A stretch of 64,000 nucleotides of DNA from Varroa destructor (GCF_002443255.2 NW_019211455.1:59520764-59584763); one strand, 5' to 3'; shown: positions 13,658-26,179, counted from the first letter of the stretch. Notes: generated from the letters alone by a model not told the origin. Numbers and translations are program-made.

Positions 13658-14935
13658 ACTGTTCTTTAATCAAGTATCAAAACATATTAAGCAATACTTT
13701 AAAAGCAATTCGTTTTTTCGTGAAAGGCTTCAAAAAATTAACAATACATCCGTATTTTACTCGAAGCGGTCACTGTCTAAGGGTCCATCTATAATATCTG
13801 TTTAGCCTACGTTAGCTGGAATTAAAAAGCGTTTACTCTAACATCGAAGTGGAATATGGAAAGTGGCCAAACATTTTACAGCAAGAACGAAGATAACTTT
13901 GCCGGTTTGTCAGAGTAAACGACGAGTCATCGAGCTAAACAGCTGGAACACGAGGCAACCTTCAAAAAGGCGCATTGGCATCTCCGATCTTGGAAAAAGA
14001 AAATGAGACGGGAAGGATTGGATGCTTACTACTCGACATTGCCAGTTAGAGTAGTACTGCTGTTGGTAGCAGTTCAAAGTATAGGCAACTGAAGGGTTTC
14101 TCTTGGACCGCAATGTAGCCTTATTCAGGCTCTCGATGCAACAGCGGCAGGCTACCAGAAAGCTAGGAAGAAGGCTTAAGGAAGCAGGCGAAGCAACGAG
14201 TTACGACGTTTGCATACGATGCCCCAGAGCAATAAAAGCAACGCTTGAGAAGTTGGAGTCTGGGCCATACCAGACAGACTGTGCAAGCCAACACGTATTT
14301 TGAAACGCAAGCCTCGACCACGACGACCAGATGACGGCGGCTAGAAGAAGCATTGCTGCACACAGGGTGTAGTGGCAGTTCATTAAGAACTACAATGTTA
14401 TTGGCCGACGAACAGCCTTCTAAGCAAAACAGGGCCATTGCCCTCGATATGCTCAATGTTGAATCCTCTTAGTATGGATAGTTGGCTTGGTTGCGTCGCT
14501 TATGCGGTGTAATGGGAGCATATTGCGTTGACGGCGACACAAAGACCGCGCGACTACTTTCAAATTCTTAACCCTAGAAGGTTCTTCCTTTTTCAAATCT
14601 TTAATGTTGGAGTTTGCATTACAATATCATACTGCTATTAGAAAGAGCGTACCCTAGATGTACCGTCGAGAGAATAGCGCGAATTTTTAATTAAAGCTAG
14701 ATTTTTGCCGGATATTTCGGATGTCTAAAAAAGTACCGTTTAATTTTATAATCCATATTTGCTTATTAATTTATAATGCGCAAAGCCTAAGCACTCAGCT
14801 GTTTTATCGACTTTGAACATTCATAACTCTTGAGTAAATAACAAAACGTTTATTTTTCGTAGTATAGATATGTCCTCTTTTATTGCTTAGAGACGAAAGC
14901 CACTGCTCTAGAAGCCTCTCGACGGCTGCACTTGC
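13658..14935. other. GC-richer unidentified patch at about 13890-14540
   Basis: This patch has more G and C and more Arg, Lys, Glu and Ala codons than its surroundings. The plus-strand frame at 14103-14303 is rich in basic residues (for example RKLGRRLKEAGEA), and the minus frame over the same bases is also open. The composition suggests an old coding transposon, possibly a Gag-like region, but I see no zinc knuckle, catalytic motif or repeat boundary, so it stays unassigned. Confidence 0.35.
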
Positions 14936-14977
14936 GTTACTTACTGTATTTCGTTAGTTACTTACTGTATTTCGTTA
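14936..14977. repeat. Perfect 21-bp tandem duplication
   Basis: The unit GTTACTTACTGTATTTCGTTA occurs twice head to tail without mismatch (14936-14956, 14957-14977). It is a typical replication-slippage duplication with no associated gene. Confidence 0.95.
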
Positions 14978-17900
14978 GATGTTTTTTTAAGTAAATCGAA
15001 GCCCGTCACGTAAACCACACTTGGCCACTCTAGTGCATGAAAGCAAATAATATTACGTGGGTTTCAGTCAGTCGAATACAAGGATTGAACTAATTATTTA
15101 TGTTGTGATTTTCTGAACAGCGAGGTTTTCTATGCAGTCTGAAATGATTATACTGTGCCTAACTAATTGCTGGGCCACTTAAATATAAATCTTTCCAGAA
15201 TTTAAGCATTGAGATAGACCATGTTTTCTAATGTAAACTAATATCTTCTAGCAAAGATAACAGTAATTATCATAATTACGTTATATTAGGCAGAGCCTGT
15301 CAGGTTAGACTAGAAGTTTCACCTTATGGAAGCCACAATACGGCTTGGTCCCCTTTAGGGGTCCGTATAAGTTGACCCATGTATAGTCCATTAGTAACGA
15401 GAAATGTGTTAAACAAGACTGTATGTACAGATAGGATGTACAATTAACTACACATACATCTACTGGAATAAGACTAAAATTATGACACGTACAATTTTAT
15501 TGAAATTCTCCATATGTGATCTTTTTAATAATTACATAACATGAAATCCTGCAAATACCATTTTTTTAGTCGATAAATGCGCAGATGCTAGCCTCATATT
15601 TCATAAAGACTTCCTTAGATTTCTCTTTTAAATCTTAAGGTCCCTTGTATGTTTCCTTATTAACTGATTGCTATCAATGTTTTTCTATCCAAGTTGTACG
15701 GCGCATTTAGGGAATTCCAGCAATAAACTAGTCTCATTAAAACAATCTTTATAATTACTTATCGATTTTAGGCAGAAAATTTGTCTGTTGTTCTAAGTTA
15801 CCTGTTTAGGCACACCAGAAGTTGCATTTGTTTAAAAAGCGAGTGCTCACACCACTTGCCTTTTTAATTTAGTCTGCTCGTCTATTTCTTGGAGTACAAG
15901 AGTCCTATATCAGCAATTTTGAATAAAATAGTTTCACAAAAATTGCAACGGTTGATATAATGGGCTAAATTACAGTTGAGATTGATAGTACCAAATAACC
16001 ATCAGAGATTTTGTTTAATTACAAACACAAACCGTAAGATGCGGTAAATAAGTGCATTTAACCTTCAATGCATTTGAAATCTTGGAGCAAAATAAGCTCA
16101 CAATGGATTCATGGAAGTGATCGAGTATAAGTTTGAATATATTACGAGTTGGGAGTTCAACAGTATTTATGATAGTCAAACGTAACCACGAAATACGTTA
16201 ATACTAAAGGCTTGAGTAATGACTACCTCTCAGTTGGAAATCGAACCTGATGAGTTAAATTCGTACGACATATACAGCCCATCACGACTTGGGGCTAGTG
16301 GTTCTTCCTAAATCCCAATATTTTGCTCTTCAGTTGCACCGATATGAAAAATATTTCAAACACATTTAAACATATGATATTCAATCGTATATTTTCCGTG
16401 GAGCCACAAGAAGGAGCAATTTATTGTCGTAGATATTGTAAAGGCAGTCAAAGAGGAACATGCAAAAGGTACGTAGAATATACGCATCGATTTCCAATTT
16501 CTAAAAGAGTGCCACTTTGTGGTGGTTGCAAGTAAAAAGCATGACAAAGCGTGTAAGGTTACGCTATGTCGTAACGTGGATTCAACCTTTGATCATGTCT
16601 CTTTAAGTGCTCAGCTTTCCTCGGATTCCATCTGCATTCGATGAGCACTTCTTTTTTACTCTTAAAAAGAATGCAACTTCTGAGCAGAAGAAGGCCAATG
16701 GGTATATCACAAGTGTCGACAAATTCTTCCTTAATAATGTTGCTGCGCACAGTGGCTGCTTTTTAACCTCCGGAGAATAATATTACAGCCCTGACGAATG
16801 AACCAGCCTCCTCCTTCTCGAATCATTAGGAACCGACAGCGCCGTCTGAAAAAAGATCAACAAATGTGACAATTTCGTTGTGCATACGAGTGCACATTAT
16901 TTCTTAGTAGAAGCATTAGTAAGCAGTCCCATTTGACATCGATCTTTCATGTATTTTGCTCATCCTTGTTAGTTAGGCTCTAACCACTGGTCGTGCGGGT
17001 TAATGCTTTTCTCCTGGCGTGCTCCCTTATCTAGAAAGTTGGCCCCAACATCCGTCTTTTTGTGTTTGCTGCGATCATGCACTGGTGCCGGTAATGGATT
17101 CCGATAGTGTGAATACTCGTTCCTCTCTTCACTGTCAGAAGACTCTTATAATAGCCAAAACTGCATGGGATTGAGTGTGTCCTGTTTCTTTGTGTATGTG
17201 TAAGAGGCGTATGTAATATCCGATATTGCTGTTTGATAGAGATTCAAATATTCCTAGCACTGCATCGACAATAAATATATGATCCAACTAGCTGAGAAGC
17301 AATCTCGTACAGTAAAGACCTCAGGACCTAACAATACCTGAAATTCTGACTGCAACTGAAATTAAAATGCGGTGAATAAGCATTCTACCCGACAAAAAAG
17401 CTCTGTTAGATATTGACTTACTTTTGCACTGTTCGGTTCTCTTAAAAAAAACATAAAGCGACCTTCAGATGAGCAACCACGAGAGGGTATTATCGAAATG
17501 TGTCGATAACGTTGATTCAAAACCCGTATCTAAAACAGCCCCAGCCGGTGTTCGTTTTTACTGTATTATTTTAATTGTGTCGTTTAACAGTATGGTAACA
17601 CTGCTCAAGAGACTGTATATAAAAATTAGTAGTAAGCGTTCAAGTCATGTTTATCCTAGTGATTCTTTCAAATTTCTATCAAATTTCGATGGGCCATAGG
17701 GCTCGCTTAACGTTGTAATCTTCAAGTGCTCAACCTACTTTTTTTCTGCAAAATCGGACAGAAAGAAAGTTTTCTTCTAGAAAACGTTGCAGGTAGCAAG
17801 TCAAATATATCCTAATGTCGATTGAGACAGCATGGACAAAACCTGAGTGTTAAAAAGCTTATCAGACAAGCCAGTGGATGAGAGGTATACTCCGTGAAAG

Positions 17901-19120
17901 CCAAAAAAATTACCGTTCTGGTACGTTTTCTTCATTAAGTTTTACCAAAAATATTGTTCGGATTAAAGCTTCAAGTGTAGGACTCCAATATTTGGGCAAT
18001 ATGCAATCGCAGTGTTGCCTTTCAGCATTATAAGCAATGTCAGCTAAATCAAACCAAACCTAAGCAATGCATATGTTTAGAATTGCCGTACCATTACGCT
18101 GATTAGATCACACAGCGTCTGCCTCTAAAAGTTAACAAAGTTTTCAAATTTATATGCAAAAAGGCAAGGTTTTCACAGTTTTCGTCCTTAGCTTAAGTAG
18201 TGAGCTAGCAGCCTTCGTCGTATTGAAAGTCGATAGGCGTTGCTAGCAATATTGATGCTCATCTCTTCTAGAGGCAAATCGTACTTATTGCTTAAGCAGT
18301 TATCCATCGACATGCAAATGCTCATTGATGTTTATATAAGTTAACATCGTAAATAATTTCTCATAAAGAAAAATATTATAATTAAGCTTAGCGCAAACGG
18401 CATTGAAGTTGATTACTTCATATATGCCCAGATTTTTTTTATCAAGGCTCAAGCACCCGGCCATCGCAAAGGGAAGTCGATCCAGTGACACAAATGGACG
18501 TCGCTAGTTGATGAGGAGTCAACGGGGTGTTTTAGTGCAATTTGGAGACTCCTGGAAGAACCTTGGTTATTAGCCCAGTGATGATTTGGTAAGTACTATG
18601 TTTCGATTTGTATCTTTCTCGAACTAAAAGTGCCCTTTTCTTTTAATGCAAAGCTTTTTATAAGGTTATCACGTGGCGCGGCTAACGTTTCACTAAAACC
18701 AGTTTTTTCAAACAATAAAGCGCACTGGGCCGAAGGATTTACTTTCAGGAGATTAGATTACTTAAAAACAGCTTGGTTAACATTGAGAAATATTTTCCTT
18801 TTTAACTCTAATCTAATCCATTTTAATTAGAAAAGGAGCATAGGTGGTGACTCAAAAATGGATCGTTTAAGTCCTCTCCTAAATTAGCTTTTTCAGTAAA
18901 CAGCTAGGAAAATCAGATAAAGGTTAGTCTGTCGAATCCTGCAACGCTCTTTAGCGAATATCGATAGTTTTATGAACGGTGTTAGGTTTCACATACAACA
19001 TACAATAATCACTTTCATGTTCTTCCTATTACTGCCCAGTCCGGTGCACCATTACTTTGGAGCGGCATAAGCTTGTAAATTATGGGGACTATTCATAACT
19101 CAACTTATATATATATACAC
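14978..19120. other. Unrecognised DNA
   Basis: No domain was recognised. The plus frame 16323-16535 ends in a cysteine- and arginine-rich stretch (YCRRYCKGSQRGTCKR, later CGGCK), and a GTACGT splice-donor-like hexamer overlaps it. It has no signal peptide and matches nothing I know. Minus-strand frames at 16559-17160 contain an acidic stretch (ESSDSEERNEYSHYR) but no known domain. The small imperfect hairpin at 15335-15365 (CCCCTTTAGGGG core) is the only other structure noted. Confidence 0.45.
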
Positions 19121-19329
19121 TTCTTTGTTAACCAACCAAGCTAAAGCGGCCTGCTCCGTTTTGATGACAGCGGTGGATTTGCTGGCAATATGGACACGCT
19201 AGTGAGCCGACTCGAATGTCCAGGTAATTAGATGGCTTTGCCAAAATTGGCATTCGACGACATCCGTCCGAAGAGATGAGCAGAGGAATTGGAGCGTCTA
19301 GCTGATGATGGGAAAATGGCACGAGAGCG

Positions 19330-19640
19330 TGACCGGACTTGTTTGCATATGTGGAGCCCGACTACATGAGAGGGCTTCAAAAAGGAATTCTACGACCGTT
19401 TTCCTTCAAAGGAATCGGAGTCGCCTCTTGGAGGTTTTGTTGCCGTTACAGTAGGAATAAAAAGACGTTCGAACGGTTTGTGTGTGTTAAACGAGCAGTG
19501 GTGGATGAGCTAAGGATCAAGCTAGGATTCAGCATGTTCCTGGCTAACGTTTAGAAATCGGATACTTTAGCGAAGTTTCAGCGGTTCGAGACGTATGCTA
19601 GAGAAACTTGGATCTGCCCTTGGAGGCGTACTCACCCGAA
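19330..19640 (+). pseudogene. Possible Ty3/gypsy-type Gag relic
   Basis: Conceptual translation gives EFYDRFPSKESESPLGGFV, and after a frameshift AVVDELRIKLGFSMFLANV followed by SDTLAKFQRFETYARE. Many invertebrate gypsy Gag proteins show EFYxRxQxPGES..F, then (E/D)ELL..RFxxGL, then ..TLxEALxxA in this order. The surrounding 19130-20200 is GC-richer and probably belongs to the same element. Stops and at least one frameshift show it is dead. No LTR, protease or reverse transcriptase was found beside it. Assignment is by motif order only. Confidence 0.35.
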
Positions 19641-20569
19641 GGGTAATACCGGTTGTACTTACGAGAGAAACTAGGTCAACTTACAATCTCCACAAATAAA
19701 ATTAGCTGTTTTTAAGGCAAAGCGAATGATAGCAGCAGGCTTCATGCGTATCGGCACCGTGGAGCTTCAAGCCGTACTTTGTATCTGACAACGAGTATGC
19801 GCGTGCTTGAAAAGTCAGAGCGTCAAAACATCGATCCTGAAATTACCCAACTAGCCAGTTTTCAGTACGTGATGGTAAGATGGGTGTTGGGGAACAGATA
19901 AAAGAGCTATCTGTTTATCCATAAAAAGGGCATTGTGTCAAATCTGTCCGAGGATATTAGGATCAGTCCACCAAAAAACCAGCTGAGGTCCTGGTTGTTC
20001 CAAATTCCTACCTACACGGACGTAGAAAAACCTTATGCAGACTAATGACTTGTTATGTCTTGGATAAAGCGAGATTGTATAGAATGGGCTAAAATGCGTG
20101 CGTATGTGCAGACATGGTGGTTCGCGGGTGCCTCGAAAGTGCACCCTTCTTGTTGCATTAACAAGGGATCTAGGAGTTTGCCGCTGGAGAAGGGTAAGAA
20201 TCAGTTGTATTAAGTAGAAAGCACACTAGCTTGATATAACAGCAACAAATATTCTAATGAAGGATTTGTTACTTAAGTATTTCAAATAAGTAGTGATCAC
20301 TTCTAATGAGATAAGAAAAGCTGTAGAAATTAAAAAAGATTTCATTTTTGATAGCTATAGGCATGGCAAATACGTGGATAATGACAGCAATCGAATCATC
20401 TCTAATTTATATTTTGTAAACTTAGTCATACCTGAAAACCGTCTTGTTCAATCTCAACTTTGCAGTAATCCTACTGCTCACACTTCAGCTTTTTATTAAA
20501 AATTAGGCACCTTGCGATGGTGGTTAGAATGTTTTACTATTCGAAGTAATATCAAACATATACCGAACC

Positions 20570-20698
20570 ATGGCCCAAGCTGATAAAGGGGTCCAGGGTT
20601 TAGTGGGTGAGAGTCCCACAGTACCGGACAACGAGCAGTCATGCCCTGCCTACGTCCGGTCTGCATAATGCATTTTCATGCATGTAAAAAAAAAGAAT
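20570..20698 (+). repeat. GC-rich structured block ending in an A9 tract, possible 3' end of a retroelement
   Basis: In an AT-rich setting this block contains three small hairpins in a row: GTGGG..TCCCAC, then ACCGGAC..GTCCGGT with a 24-base loop, then ATGCATTTTCATGCAT. It is followed by nine As. That layout is typical of the structured 3' ends of SINEs or LINEs with an A tail. No target-site duplication was identified and no second copy is visible in the window, so family and exact boundaries are unknown. Confidence 0.35.
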
Positions 20699-21124
20699 GT
20701 TTTACTAGATATTAAAGAAGATATTAAGAAAAAAAGAGCAGGTTCTACCTGTTTTGTTAAATTGAATTTTTTTTTATAGCCCGTTTGGTGCTAAGTACTG
20801 ATATTGCCTAAGCATTGTTCGTCAGACAATAAATATAGTGATTGCTTAAAGCTTAAACTATTTTTCAAAATGGATGTTCGATTTTGAGTACGTTTTAAAG
20901 GACCCAATTCCAGATAGATACGCTTCGAAATTAAGTTGTACGTTCTTGGTATAAACCTGCCGAATTTGGGCACTTTTTACATTCTGTTTAGAGTCATAGT
21001 CATCAAATAGAGATCAACGCTGTACGAAATTATCTGCCCAAGTTCATAGGAATATCTGCATGTATTTTATAAAAGGCAATTTGATATCAAATATATTGGT
21101 AAAAGTTCCCATGCTTTTCTAATG
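20699..21124. other. Unrecognised AT-rich spacer
   Basis: Contains one minus-strand open frame of 60 codons (20791-20973) without recognised motifs. Confidence 0.5.
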
Positions 21125-22045
21125 AAAAATACGACAACTTGTATTCCTGTCACAATAAGATATTGTATCCCCAGTTATTGCTCCAATTTCCGCCAACTGA
21201 TGTGTGCCATCTCCCAAGAAGGCAACGGATTTCGTCTCATAACTTTCCAAGCGTGACTGGACCTTTATCCGTAAAGTCGCGAAAGTGATTACGCAGTGAA
21301 TGAAAAACGTAGCACAAAGTTCAGAGAATATGGAGGGTGTAGTAAAACCTTCCATTAGGAGCCTAGGAGGACGGCTTTAACGATATTTGCCCTGTGTGGC
21401 TTCACGGAACAGGATGATTTGACATTGTTTGTCGGGTTGTTTCTTTTCAATAACCTGGTTAGCTCGATACTACTGGACTAAATAAACGTGCCGATTGCTG
21501 TATTATTCGTAGAAGGTGATTCCTAATGAATTAGGCTTTCGCAGTCCCACCGAATGCGAAACATAGCTTTCTTTGGATAATGATCTAGTTGGACCCTGGA
21601 CCTTGGCTTCTCTCCCAAAGCCATCCATTCTGTTCTCTAGTTTCTAACTCCGGTATTCAACTATGAACAAAAATTGGTAACTACGGCCAGCTGGCGCTCG
21701 ATCCCGGGTGGGATGTTGAGATGCAGCATCAAGTCGCAATACTTGATGCTGCATCTCAACATGCTTCATTAGATACCAACGTCTAAGCTTCTGAGCAAGC
21801 CCGAAAGATTGAAATGGCTAACGATAGTCGTGTGCCTGCAGACCATCTTTTTGGACCCAACTGCTTGTCAGCTGTCCTCCTTTAGAGGTGCTTTTAGATC
21901 AATCTCAGACGGTCGGCGAGAGCGGGGCATACTAAGTCCTGCATACCATTTTTAAACTGGGCAAACCACTCTATGAGTAGTCTTTTTCGTGGTAGTGTCA
22001 TTGTCGTACACCAGGTAGGTCAAACTGTTTAAGCGAAATTCTAGT
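21125..22045 (-). pseudogene. Mariner transposase relic, nearly full length
   Basis: Read on the minus strand, mariner blocks appear in the proper order. Near 21.9-22.0 kb are an EWFAQFKNG-type segment, then RRPSEIDLKAPLKEDS and HTTIVSHFNLSGLLRSLDV, corresponding to the N-terminal helix-turn-helix region of the irritans/cecropia-like lineages. Near 21.6 kb are PKKAMFRIRWDCES (usual form PKKVMLxxWWDxxG), then KPHRANIVKAVLLGS (usual DNARPHxAxxxxxxLxxLG), LLHPPYS, and a C-terminal block with GDGTHQLAE (usual DGIxxLxERW). Family members are about 345 residues; roughly 300 are accounted for here. Internal stops, frameshifts and loss of the second catalytic Asp (DNARPH has become SVKPH) show it is dead. 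A 22-bp inverted duplication interrupts the middle. Confidence 0.85.
21713..21762. repeat. Perfect 22-bp hairpin (6-base loop) inside the mariner relic
   Basis: Left arm 21713-21734 starts ATGTTGAGATGCAGCATC, loop CGCAAT (21735-21740), and the right arm 21741-21762 is its exact reverse complement. It lies between the helix-turn-helix part and the catalytic part of the transposase. Read on the minus strand, the 21713-21734 arm continues the transposase (CDLMLHLNIP, usual form CDxLLxRN), whereas the 21741-21762 arm replaces sequence expected to encode the WVPHEL segment. This suggests one arm was copied from the other in inverted orientation. Confidence 0.95.
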
Positions 22046-23825
22046 GTCGACGAACTACATAGTACAGAAGATATCGAAAATACATTTTTTCTAACTGAAA
22101 AACTCTCGATGCGTAAAATAATCTCAAACCTGGCGAAGGAAACCCATGTTCCAGGGTAGGTGCGTAAGGACGACCTGACGAATAGGGTTTAGCTAAAGAA
22201 ACTCTGTTCCATAGGATTCCATCCCAAGTGGAGGAAATCGCTCCATGTCACGGGGAAAATGACGTGACACGTCATGCCCAGGCGACATTAACGTTTTGTT
22301 ATTTATTTAACGTTATTTATTGAAAATAATTGCCAATCAAAGGAGCGGTGACCTGGTCAGAGACCTGCCGGCGGCGGAACCAGTATACATAAAAGCACCA
22401 TAAGTTTTATCCAGTGCCTACATGGAAGCGTTCCTTTGGGAAGGAAGGCGTGGATCCCGTAGACCCTACGATACCCCACGCAGTAAAGTTCTCTATGTTA
22501 TAACCGACTATCGTATTGTTTCGGTTGGTAAGGCGAAATTTGATGTTATGGTTCGGGCACTAGATCCTTCAGTGTTTTTTCAAGGGCTTCAACGTAACGA
22601 TCATGCAACCTATTTGATATTATAAAAGGTGATGGGTTACTTTTGACGAAACTATATTGAACTCATTCGAACAACCGGCGAACATTTACAATGCAATGGT
22701 TTTGTCAAGTGCATGATCTGCGCTGTCACAAAGCATTGAATAGCTTCTTAGTAGCTTGGGACCGCAGGCCTCCCCAAGAGCAGCGGTCTCAGATGGCATT
22801 TTTTTCAACGAGTTTAGGCTTTTCGGCTACTGCGAATTGTGTTTGGAGAACAAGCGGATGTAGGGCAATAAGCCAAGGTGTCACAGAATCGCGCTGGTGT
22901 GCGTTTTGTCGGCTCCGGTATTAGCAATCGGTAATGGTCGCGTGGTTTAGCCAAAAAAATCTGGTCCAGAGGACTTCGAAGAAACCACAAGAGTACTAAG
23001 AAGGATCGAACGAGAAGCACTTTTTCTACTTTCTTACAATACTATGTTAGGGTACCATAGCGGTTGTAGTAATTCTGTAGCAATAACCGCTGTGATCCTT
23101 CCTTTATTTTTGTTGACTAATACCCGAACAAGACGATTTTGTGTTCAGCCGAACCTAAAATCTAGTCTTTTCAAGTTAACTGAAACGAAAAATAATGAAA
23201 TTCAGTGCATTACATGTTCGACAAAAAGCTGTATTTAGAGACACAGTTTTATGACGCACAAGAAATTTAGAATTCTGCTGAAGTTGCAAGCCTGGTAACA
23301 TAGAATCTGAAAGGAACCTATCCAGTTACGCAAGCATATATGTGGCATATTCAAGGTGTACAATAGTTAATTGTTAGCTAAATAGATGGTTACACATTTG
23401 ACAATTGAACTTTTAGTATGCATCATTGTAATACTTAGAACATAATGTTACAGGAATATAGAATTTGGATTAAGATTCCTTTGTTACAGTTGTGTTACGC
23501 TTGATGTTAAATACACTATTTAGTCTAATACTTTCTGCTGCTTTAACAGACGTGAAATAAAGATAATTAAAGACCTTAAATTCAAGGGAGTTTTGCTCAC
23601 TCTGTATACAATTTCTAGGTAAATATGGGTAGTAACGCACTGTCTTATGCCGGGTAAAGTAGTATAGTAAATCAGCCACACATTTACTGCCTAAAAATGT
23701 TTACGCGTATGCCATACGAATGGAGTAAAGCATAAGTAATAGGGGTTTTTTCCGAACAAAAAACGCAGAATTTTATTTGAGTACTGTCAACATCCAATCA
23801 ATTGAAGAATGAATGTGGATACATA
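22046..23825. other. GC-richer unidentified region (22.1-23.0 kb) and AT-rich spacer
   Basis: The first 1 kb is GC-richer than the background and has open frames on both strands (22422-22625 +, 22691-22924 +, 22814-23020 -). No mariner, reverse transcriptase, integrase or zinc-knuckle motif could be fixed. A plus-strand VRDLPAAEPVY near 22350 faintly recalls gypsy Gag, but nothing follows to support it. Probably another decayed element, identity unknown. Confidence 0.35.
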
Positions 23826-24390
23826 ACAAACTATGTATTCATCGTCACTCTCCACGACTTTTTCCCATCTGTCAACTTATTTATTTTTTCTAGCCAAAAA
23901 TTTTCAGGCCTAGTGTTGCATTTGTCGAGCCAGGTTTTGAAATCTTTTTCACTGTTAAATATACGACTGCTGATTTGATTCGCCGATGATTGGAAAATGT
24001 AATAATCTGTTGAATGGGAGTAATTTTTTTAGATTCAAAGTTCCTGTCGATAGTCATATGACTGCAGTATATCTCACCGAGTTAATGAATTGTTTGCTGG
24101 TGTTTTCCTTGAAAAGTGCCTTCAATCGGTACTTATCGACTACAGATAACCGACTCGAGTAAGCCGTCCTCCATTTCCAGGATATCACTTTTGAGTAATA
24201 TCAATTGTAGGATCCTTGTTGTACACGAGGCATATATCCCATAATGTTCACGTGGAGCAGTTTCATCTCGACAAAAGGAGAATGTAGGTGTTCAAGAGAA
24301 AGTTTTTTGTATTTAAAACTTAAACCCTTAGAACTTGAACTCGACGCAGAATTTCGTTCATTGCACAACCAAACTTTAACAAACACTTAA
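23826..24390 (-). pseudogene. Mariner transposase relic (central and C-terminal part)
   Basis: On the minus strand, in order: a segment LEHLHSPFVEMKLLHVNIMG (family form LHPKKVMxxVWW), VVDKYRLKALFKENTSKQF (family LDxLKxAlxeKxP), CSHMTIDRNFESKKI (family RPHVAxxTxxKLxeLxFExL), YSHSTDYYIFQS (family YSPDLSPTDYHxFxS, with the third catalytic Asp kept), IFNSEKDFKTWLDKCNT, then ENFWLEKINKLTD and, after a frameshift, WEKVVESDDEYI. The last blocks match the usual mariner C-terminus (GIxxLxxRWxKxVxxxGxYF) very well. The N-terminal DNA-binding half was not found upstream at 24.4-24.9 kb, so the copy is truncated. The frameshift confirms it is inactive. Confidence 0.85.
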
Positions 24391-26179
24391 AGAAAATAGA
24401 AAACTTCAGAAAAATATATGAAAGTAAACAAACAGCGAAAAAATAAACGCGAAAGCAAACATTAAAAACGATTCAACCGATATTAGTATGGGCAGTACGG
24501 CGACTACGTGCTCACTCCAGATCACTGTTATACTCTTAAGTTGTCAATCCTGCACCACCCAGTTAATATACGCCAGCGCTCTATCTCGCTAAAATACGTG
24601 AGACCTTTTTCGAGACGCTAGTTGTCCATTGTCACACAATTATTTGTAGAAGATGCAGGTAAACTTTCTTGTTCTCAAGTCTTCCTTGTGGAAGCACACT
24701 CAGAAGATAAACGTTGATTTGAAAATTGGTTTTACCCACAACAGACAAGTTTTCTAGATTATTCACTAATAACATCACCAAAAAAATCGTTAGGAAGACA
24801 CTTCTGAACTGAAGTCCATAGCTTTTTCTTCACTGTGAATTTTTCGTTGTGCTATTTTGGAATCCGCTTCCGCTTTTTTGCTACTACTTACTTATTTGCA
24901 ATGCCGAGGACTGTCGACATGACGTAACCTAAAAAACTTATAATTTCGCTGGGGTTTCATTTATCGCGACAAGATGGGAATAGAAGATATAGCTAATTGA
25001 AACTAAAATTACGAAAACGATTTACTGTCTCTCACAATTATTAGTTTGTGGTTTTGTTCTAAAAAGAACTGATTTTTTTCTTGTACCAATAGCAGACGAA
25101 AAGATCACGGCCATAACAAACAGCCCGGAACTAATTTGACGACTCTTTATATATATATATATATATCTTTTTATTATGAGTATAGAGCTCAGTGGCCCAT
25201 ACAGAGAATTCAATGCGTCTATTACATATATACTGCATACATACACAACAAATAAAATTCTACTGCGCCTTAAAAGCTAATAAATTCTACAAACTTGACA
25301 AGTAAAGGGGTGAAATCGACCTTGGCTTTTCTTATTCGCACGTATCTGCTTCCACTCTACTGGTAGATAATGTGCATATTTCAATGAGCAAACAATATGT
25401 AATTTCAGCCATATTCGTCTAATGAAAAATAGGCAGAAAGGTTGTTGAAAAAAGAAAAGTGGGTCTATAATGCCTAACGATGCGTAAAAGAAACCTTGTA
25501 ACATCGTCGGTCGTTTGATACATCGATTTAGAAAAAACACTGATCAACTCTCAAATATCGTTGCAAAAGTAGGACTTCATAAGGTTTGAGACGAATATAA
25601 AGAGCAATTGCCAAAAATTCTGAAATTAGCTGTGCATTTCTTTACCAATATGTAGTTTTCAAGTACCATTTGTCTGTTGGTGAAGTGCTGTAAAGCAGCA
25701 AACGCCTATTATAGGGCATAGGGTAAAAGGGCCTCACAGTTGCGTGATAGATATGTCATGGTCACATTCGTTCTGTACTCAATATGCAATATTGAGTCTG
25801 AGCTTTATATATGTACTTTTAATACATTTTTGACTTACTTGTGTTTAGATTCACTTATATCTACGGAGTAGACAGAAGTCACTAACACATCGACCTAACA
25901 ACTTTGGCTAATCATGTACAGTTTTATGAATACCTAACTATATGGCTGCTGTAAGTTTGAGCTGCCATATCTTCACTATTACTTTGAGAAAACTGAATGC
26001 GTGTGATACAAGTTTATAATTGTTAGAATTGCATATATATAGCTGTGTTCGTAATTTAGTTTTCATAATAGCTCATATAAAGAGGTGATACAGATAAGTA
26101 ATATTAGGCTGTTACAAGCAGCGGATTTTGAAGTTGGATAATTTTCAAACTAGATGTGTGAGAATGATGATTTATATAT
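24391..26179. other. Unrecognised DNA with a TA microsatellite
   Basis: A pure TA run of about 19 bases lies at 25148-25166. A GC-richer patch at 24500-24610 is unidentified. The minus-strand frame 25277-25540 (87 codons) is rich in aromatic residues but matches nothing. Confidence 0.45.

Noticed and set aside
16323..16535. Cysteine-rich plus-strand frame that might resemble a small secreted peptide
   Set aside because: No signal peptide, and the cysteine spacing does not fit a known defensin or similar fold well enough to claim.
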